47,215 nt of DNA, taken from Pedosphaera sp. (GTDB lineage: Bacteria > Verrucomicrobiota > Verrucomicrobiia > Limisphaerales > UBA1100). This document shows positions 43,184 through 47,215 of this stretch, in pieces. The position numbers and the translations under genes are program-made. The stretch covers positions 1 to 47,215 of the forward strand of contig SIAW01000007.1 of NCBI GenBank assembly GCA_009695465.1. The letters are read 5' to 3'. Positions within the stretch are counted from its first letter, which is position 1, and each line of letters opens with the position of its first letter. The notes beneath the pieces are model-generated. The model did no database searches and was not told the DNA's origin. It was given only the letters and a program-made list of their open reading frames with translations.

Positions 43184-44475
43184 ACCTCGACCAGCCTAAA
43201 GCCGCGCAGACATCCCCGGCTTCGCTGCGCCGGGTGCTGCTGGCCAGTTTCGTCGGCACGGCCATTGAGTGGTACGATTTCTTTCTCTACGGCACGGCGG
43301 CGGCGTTGGTGTTCAACAAACTCTTCTTCCCCACGATCGAGCCGCGCGCGGGCACCATGGCGGCGTTCGCCACTTACGCCGTCGGATTTTTTGCGCGACC
43401 ACTTGGCGGGATTGTCTTCGGCCATTACGGCGATCGGCTGGGGCGCAAGTCCATGCTCGTGACCACGCTCATGATGATGGGGCTGGCGACCTTCCTCATC
43501 GGAGTGCTGCCGACGTACGATCAGGCGGGCATTCTCGCGCCGATCCTGCTGGTCGTGCTGCGATTCGTGCAGGGGTTCGGCGTGGGCGGCGAATGGGGCG
43601 GTGCGGTGCTCATGGCCGCCGAGCACAGTCACACGGGCAAACGCGGACTGCATGCGAGCTGGGTGCAGGCGGGTGTGCCCGTCGGCCTGTTGCTGGCCAA
43701 CGGCGCTTTCTATCTCTGCTCCCAGTTGCCGCCGGAATCCTTTTTGTCGTGGGGCTGGCGTGTGCCATTCCTGCTGGGCATTTTGCTTTTGGGCATCGGC
43801 CTTTTCATCCGCCTGCACGTGCTGGAAAGCCCCGTCTTTACCGCGCAGAAAATCGAGCACACTTCGCTGCCCATCGTGGAGGTGCTGCGCCGCCACCCGC
43901 GCAATGTGCTGGTGGCGATGGGCGCGCGGTTTGCGGAGAACGCGTACTTTTACACCTTCACCGTGTTTGCGCTGAGCTACGCCACCGATCAATTGGGGCT
44001 GCCCCAATCCACGGTGCTCAACGGCGTGTTGATTGCTTCGGCCCTGCAGTTCTTTGCCATCCCGTTCTTTGGTGCGTTGTCCGACCGCGTGGGGCGCCGC
44101 CCCGTCTATCTCGGCGGCGCAATCTTTCTGGCGCTGTTTGCCTTTCCCTTTTTCTGGATGCTGGGCACCAAGGACAACGTCACCATCTGGCTGGCGATTG
44201 TGATTGGACTGGTGGCGCACTCGGCCATGTACGGTCCGCAAGCGGCGTTCTTTTCTGAACTGTTCAGCACGAGTGTCCGGTACAGCGGCGCGTCACTGGG
44301 CTATCAACTTGCGGCGCCGCTGGCCGGCGGACTCGCCCCGCTCATCGCCATGGGGTTGCTGGATGTGTCCGGTGGCAAACCGTGGCCAATCGCTCTGTAC
44401 CTGATCGGCATGGCTGTGATCACAATCATCTCCGTCTGTTTAGCGGCGGAAACTTTTCGGGATGACTTAACCTGA
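43180..44475 (+). CDS. MFS transporter, metabolite:H+ symporter (MHS) type
   Basis: A 431-residue major-facilitator protein with about 12 membrane helices. MHS-type signatures are visible: ASFVGTAIEWYDFFLYG at the start, GHYGDRLGRKSML in the first cytoplasmic loop, LRFVQGFGVGGEWGGAVLMAAEH after helix 4, and DRVGRRPVYL in the second half. The family imports organic acids such as shikimate, alpha-ketoglutarate or proline with protons. Coupled expression with the dehydrogenase suggests 3-hydroxybutyrate or acetoacetate as substrate, which is inference. The ATG at 43180 overlaps the previous stop in an ATGA arrangement. Confidence 0.92.
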   Translation: MNLDQPKAAQTSPASLRRVLLASFVGTAIEWYDFFLYGTAAALVFNKLFFPTIEPRAGTMAAFATYAVGFFARPLGGIVFGHYGDRLGRKSMLVTTLMMMGLATFLIGVLPTYDQAGILAPILLVVLRFVQGFGVGGEWGGAVLMAAEHSHTGKRGLHASWVQAGVPVGLLLANGAFYLCSQLPPESFLSWGWRVPFLLGILLLGIGLFIRLHVLESPVFTAQKIEHTSLPIVEVLRRHPRNVLVAMGARFAENAYFYTFTVFALSYATDQLGLPQSTVLNGVLIASALQFFAIPFFGALSDRVGRRPVYLGGAIFLALFAFPFFWMLGTKDNVTIWLAIVIGLVAHSAMYGPQAAFFSELFSTSVRYSGASLGYQLAAPLAGGLAPLIAMGLLDVSGGKPWPIALYLIGMAVITIISVCLAAETFRDDLT

Positions 44476-44481
44476 CAGCGC

Positions 44482-44498
44482 CCGCGCGAAACGCGTGG
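44482..44498. terminator. weak hairpin between convergent transporter and DUF1501 genes
   Basis: CCGCGCG-AAA-CGCGTGG forms a 7-bp stem with one G-T wobble and a three-base loop in the 28-bp gap. No T-run follows on either strand, so termination here is uncertain. Confidence 0.3.
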
Positions 44499-44503
44499 CG
44501 GGA

Positions 44504-45940
44504 TTAGGCAAAAAGCGGCAGCAACGGACGGCCCTGCTCGAGCAGGTTGAAGGGGCGGCCTTGCAGATCGGTCGCTTCAAGATTCTCAATGCCCATCGCG
44601 TGATAGACGGACTTGGCGACGTCCTCGGGACCGACCGGATTTTCAGCGGGATACTCGGCGTGCGAATCGGTTTTGCCGTAAGTCTGCCCCCCGCCGATGC
44701 CCCCGCCGGCCATGACCACGCTCATGCACCCCGTCCAGTGATCGCGGCCAGCGCCGCCGACACCGCGCGTGCGCGGATCACCCACTTTGGGTTTTCGCCC
44801 CATCTCGCTCGTCACCAGCAGCAGGGTCGAATCGAGCAGCCCGCGTTGGTGCAAATCTTCGATCAAGGCTGAGAAGCAGCGATCAAACTCCGGCAGCAAA
44901 TTTTCCTTGAGGCAACTGAAGTTGTTTCCGTGCGTGTCCCAGCCACCGCCGCTGAGACATTTCTTGGCCACCACATCATCGTTCTCCGACCAAAACACGG
45001 TGGTGAACGGCACGCCCGCCTCGACGAGCCGCCGCGCCATCAGCAGGCTCGTGCCGTTGATGGTCTTGCCGTAACGCTCGATGGTGGCCGGTGTTTCCTT
45101 GTCGATGTCAAACGCGCCTGCGGTCGCGCTGGAGGAGAGCAGCGCAAACGCCGTCTCCTGTTGATGCGTGTAATTGCGCACCGCAGCGGTGTTGTCCAAC
45201 TCGCGGCGCGCGACGTTGATGGACTCGAGCAACGAGCGCCGATCCTTCATCCGCGCGGGCGTCACGCTCGCGTCGAGCGTCAGTGTGGGCGCAGTGAATT
45301 GAAGCGGGTTTGCGCGATTGCCCATGATGAGAAACGGATCATGCTCCATCCCGATCCGTCCCGCGAATTGCCCCGGCCGCGTGTAGGGCGCCGTGCTCGG
45401 TCTGTACGGAAGCGTGATGACCTGCGGCAGTTTCGCGTGACGCGGTCGCCGCGCGCCGATCACGCAGCCCATGTGCGGCCAGTCGCCCGGATAAGGACGG
45501 CGATCGTTGCCCTGTTGACGGAATGTCTCATCGGGCGCATGGCCGGTGAGATTGTAATAATAGCCAGCGTGATGATCGCCGGTGGCGCGGCCGAAGTCGG
45601 TGACGCCGTTGACCAGCGAAAAATGATGCGCCTGTTTCGCCAGCATCGGCAGATGTTCGCAGATGCGAATCTCCGGCGCAGTGGTTCGCATCGGCTGGAA
45701 TTCACCGCGGTACTCCACTGGCGCATCGGGCTTCATGTCCCACATGTCGATGTGCGAGGAGCCGCCGCAGAGGAAAAAGAGGATGGCAGACTTGGCGGGC
45801 TTTTTTCTGGGAGCCGCCGACGCCGCACCGAATGCCGTGCTCAGTGCAGCCGGCCCAAAACTCAGTCCGGCCAATCCGGTGGCGGAAGCCGCCAGAAAAG
45901 CGCGCCGTCCTAGTCGGGGTGAAAAGAGAGGGCCACTCAT
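44504..45940 (-). CDS. Tat-exported DUF1501 protein
   Basis: A 478-residue protein of the DUF1501 family, distantly related to sulfatases/alkaline phosphatases, which is expanded in Planctomycetota and Verrucomicrobiota. The twin-arginine signal is LGRRAFLAASATGLAGLSFG. Family blocks are KSAILFFLCGGSSHIDMWDMKPDAP, LPMLAKQAHHFSLVNGV, GDHHAGYYYNLTG, GGWDTHGNNF, RTRGVGGAGRDHW and a closing DVAKSVYHAMGIE. Start ATG 45940 was picked because it places the Tat signal at the N-terminus. DUF1501 genes often neighbour a DUF1553 or DUF1800 gene; none is seen here. Its target is unknown. It is convergent with the transporter and divergent from the enolase-family gene. Confidence 0.92.
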   Translation of the reverse strand: MSGPLFSPRLGRRAFLAASATGLAGLSFGPAALSTAFGAASAAPRKKPAKSAILFFLCGGSSHIDMWDMKPDAPVEYRGEFQPMRTTAPEIRICEHLPMLAKQAHHFSLVNGVTDFGRATGDHHAGYYYNLTGHAPDETFRQQGNDRRPYPGDWPHMGCVIGARRPRHAKLPQVITLPYRPSTAPYTRPGQFAGRIGMEHDPFLIMGNRANPLQFTAPTLTLDASVTPARMKDRRSLLESINVARRELDNTAAVRNYTHQQETAFALLSSSATAGAFDIDKETPATIERYGKTINGTSLLMARRLVEAGVPFTTVFWSENDDVVAKKCLSGGGWDTHGNNFSCLKENLLPEFDRCFSALIEDLHQRGLLDSTLLLVTSEMGRKPKVGDPRTRGVGGAGRDHWTGCMSVVMAGGGIGGGQTYGKTDSHAEYPAENPVGPEDVAKSVYHAMGIENLEATDLQGRPFNLLEQGRPLLPLFA

Positions 45941-46069
45941 GCTCGGGCATTTGACAGCGGCCGCAAGCGCACCATTCAACCGCACTCCGCGCTCATCGGG
46001 CAATGCAGTGATTGACGCAAACGACGTTCACGTACAGCCTGCAGGCCGCCTCCACCATCGCCAATGCGC

Positions 46070-47215
46070 ATGAAGAAAATCTCCCGAGCCGCGAAATCCA
46101 TCGCCACCATCTCGCCCACGGCCAAGCCGGTGCCGAATAGTTCGGGCATCAAAATCACCGCCATCGAGACGGTCATTCCCGACGACATCATGCCGGGCCT
46201 GCTGCTGCTGCGCATCCACACGGACGCGGGCGTCATCGGGCACGGCGAAACTTACTACGCGCCGGAGGCGGTCGCGGCGATGATTCACGATTGGATGGGG
46301 CGGCGGCTGCTCGGCGCGGATCCGCTCTCCATCGAGAATCACTGGCGCTTTCTTTACGAGCGCGCGAGTGCGTTCGGCGGGCGCGGCACGGAGTTGCGTG
46401 CGCTCAGTGCGATTGACCTCGCGCTGTGGGACATCCTCGGCCAAGTCTGCGGCAAACCCATCTGGCAACTGCTCGGCGGCAAGACGCGCGATCGCGTGCG
46501 CGTCTATAACAGTTCCGGCGGTCCGACCTATGGGCGGCGACTTGGCGCGGGCCGCGATCAAGGTTGGCCGGGCCACGGCGACGTGGGCAAGCCTGGCCCG
46601 CTCGAAGACAACTGGTCTTCCAACTACGCCGCCGGTGATCTCGCCGAGGAACTCGTGGCCGAAGGTTATTGCGCGATGAAATTCTGGACGTTCGACCGAG
46701 CGTTCCACGAGCACGGCGGGAATTTTCTGCCGTGGTCTGCGGTGAAAGCCTGCGTGAAGCCGATGGAGGAGGCGCGCAAACGCGTCGGTGACAAGATTGA
46801 AATCCTGCTCGATGGCCACGGCTTCTTTCAACTGCCCGCCGCGCTGCGCATCGCCGAGGCCATGCGCGATCTGCGCCCGCTCTGGCTGGAGGACGTGATG
46901 CGCGTGGACAACGCCGACACGCTCGCCGACTTTCGCGACAAGGCGCGGCTGCCCATCGCCGTGAGCGAGATGTTGACGACGCGCGAGGATTACCGGCACG
47001 TGCTCGAGCGGCGCGCGGTGGACTACGTGATGATCGACCCGACGTGGGTGGGCGGCATCAGCGAGACGCGGCGGCTGGCGGAGTTCGCGCAGACCTACAA
47101 CATTCCCGCGACGATGCACGATTGCACCGGCCCGCTGACGCTCTTCGCCGGGCTGCACGTGGCGACGGCAGTGCCCAACGTGACGTTTCAGGAAACCGTG
47201 CGCGCACACATCCGC
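46070..47215 (+). CDS. mandelate racemase/muconate lactonizing enzyme-type protein, 3' end cut by window edge
   Basis: An open frame of 382 codons runs off the window end; it is not interrupted. It is an enolase-superfamily enzyme. The N-terminal cap is LLLLRIHTDAGVIGHGETYY...FGGRGTELRALSAIDLALWDILG. The barrel carries the metal ligands Asp248 (LLDGHG), Glu274 (WLEDVM) and Glu300 (AVSEML), with the spacing typical of the superfamily. Other candidate active-site residues are Lys204 (AMKFW) and His350 (TMHDCTGP). This matches the mandelate racemase/sugar-acid dehydratase subgroup. The substrate is unknown; a sugar acid is a guess that would fit the YjhG-type dehydratase. An insertion rich in Gly and Pro lies near residues 155-185. 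ATG 46064, two codons upstream and in frame, is an equally good start. Confidence 0.9.
   Translation, partial: MKKISRAAKSIATISPTAKPVPNSSGIKITAIETVIPDDIMPGLLLLRIHTDAGVIGHGETYYAPEAVAAMIHDWMGRRLLGADPLSIENHWRFLYERASAFGGRGTELRALSAIDLALWDILGQVCGKPIWQLLGGKTRDRVRVYNSSGGPTYGRRLGAGRDQGWPGHGDVGKPGPLEDNWSSNYAAGDLAEELVAEGYCAMKFWTFDRAFHEHGGNFLPWSAVKACVKPMEEARKRVGDKIEILLDGHGFFQLPAALRIAEAMRDLRPLWLEDVMRVDNADTLADFRDKARLPIAVSEMLTTREDYRHVLERRAVDYVMIDPTWVGGISETRRLAEFAQTYNIPATMHDCTGPLTLFAGLHVATAVPNVTFQETVRAHIR

Noticed and set aside
46028-47209. 393-codon minus-strand open frame at the window end
   Set aside because: The plus strand here encodes a complete set of enolase-superfamily metal ligands; the minus frame is its shadow.
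1-47215. Mobile elements, attachment sites, tRNA, rRNA and riboswitches
   Set aside because: I found no transposase, integrase, terminal inverted repeats with target duplications, cloverleaf or known riboswitch core in the short intergenic spaces. Short or diverged ncRNAs cannot be excluded by eye.

Overview
The window is about 47.2 kb of GC-rich bacterial DNA, densely packed with protein genes. It has no rRNA, tRNA, insertion sequence, phage gene or CRISPR array that I can see. The gene repertoire fits an aerobic, heterotrophic Gram-negative of the Planctomycetota-Verrucomicrobiota-Chlamydiota group, most likely Verrucomicrobiota. It includes Tat-exported DUF1501 and TIM-barrel proteins, PA14 and lectin-like secreted proteins, Sel1-repeat proteins, a 2,026-residue alpha-2-macroglobulin, and a MoxR/DUF58/BatA/vWA locus with a DUF4175-like membrane protein. 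This placement is inferred from gene content; there is no phylogenetic marker gene.

Layout. (1) 1-11.4 kb is mixed metabolism: the 5' end of MTA phosphorylase and a methyltransferase (minus), then glgC and a YjhG-type sugar-acid dehydratase (plus). A Sel1 lipoprotein and a Sel1-trypsin fusion (minus) follow, then a Tat-exported TIM-barrel protein (plus), a three-gene minus-strand group (cupin, alkaline-phosphatase-like protein, membrane protein) and miaE (plus). (2) 11.4-16.8 kb holds a TPR-Ser/Thr kinase behind a near-consensus promoter, two small secreted proteins and a double-PA14 protein. (3) 16.85-22.93 kb (minus) is one huge secreted alpha-2-macroglobulin whose thioester motif is destroyed, ended by a clear intrinsic terminator. 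(4) 23.2-39.3 kb (plus), divergent from the macroglobulin, is a tightly packed run: MoxR ATPase, DUF58, a BatA-like protein, a vWA protein with a PDZ-like insert, a 1,532-residue DUF4175-like protein with a collagen-like tandem repeat, a secreted cyclase-fold protein and two paralogous lectin-like proteins. (5) 39.4-44.5 kb (plus) is a translationally coupled cassette: thiolase, AMP-forming acyl-CoA synthetase, 3-hydroxybutyrate dehydrogenase and an MHS-type transporter. It is best read as 3-hydroxybutyrate/acetoacetate use. (6) 44.5-47.2 kb holds a DUF1501 protein (minus) and the 5' part of an enolase-superfamily gene (plus) that runs off the window.

The most unusual material is the macroglobulin plus the divergent MoxR-vWA run. 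It combines a chaperone-type AAA+ ATPase, three vWA-type proteins, a membrane protein with a collagen-like stretch, a secreted alpha/alpha-barrel protein and secreted beta-module proteins, and looks like a cell-envelope system. A roughly 45-residue beta-rich module centred on an L-x-N-G-D-x-x-x-G-like motif appears about four times in each of three secreted proteins (15.1, 36.1 and 37.8 kb), which links region 2 to region 4.

Many genes are joined by ATGA- or TGATG-type stop/start overlaps, and several convergent pairs abut with almost no spacer. Start codons were chosen from signal peptides, overlaps and family alignment from memory; no database search was run.
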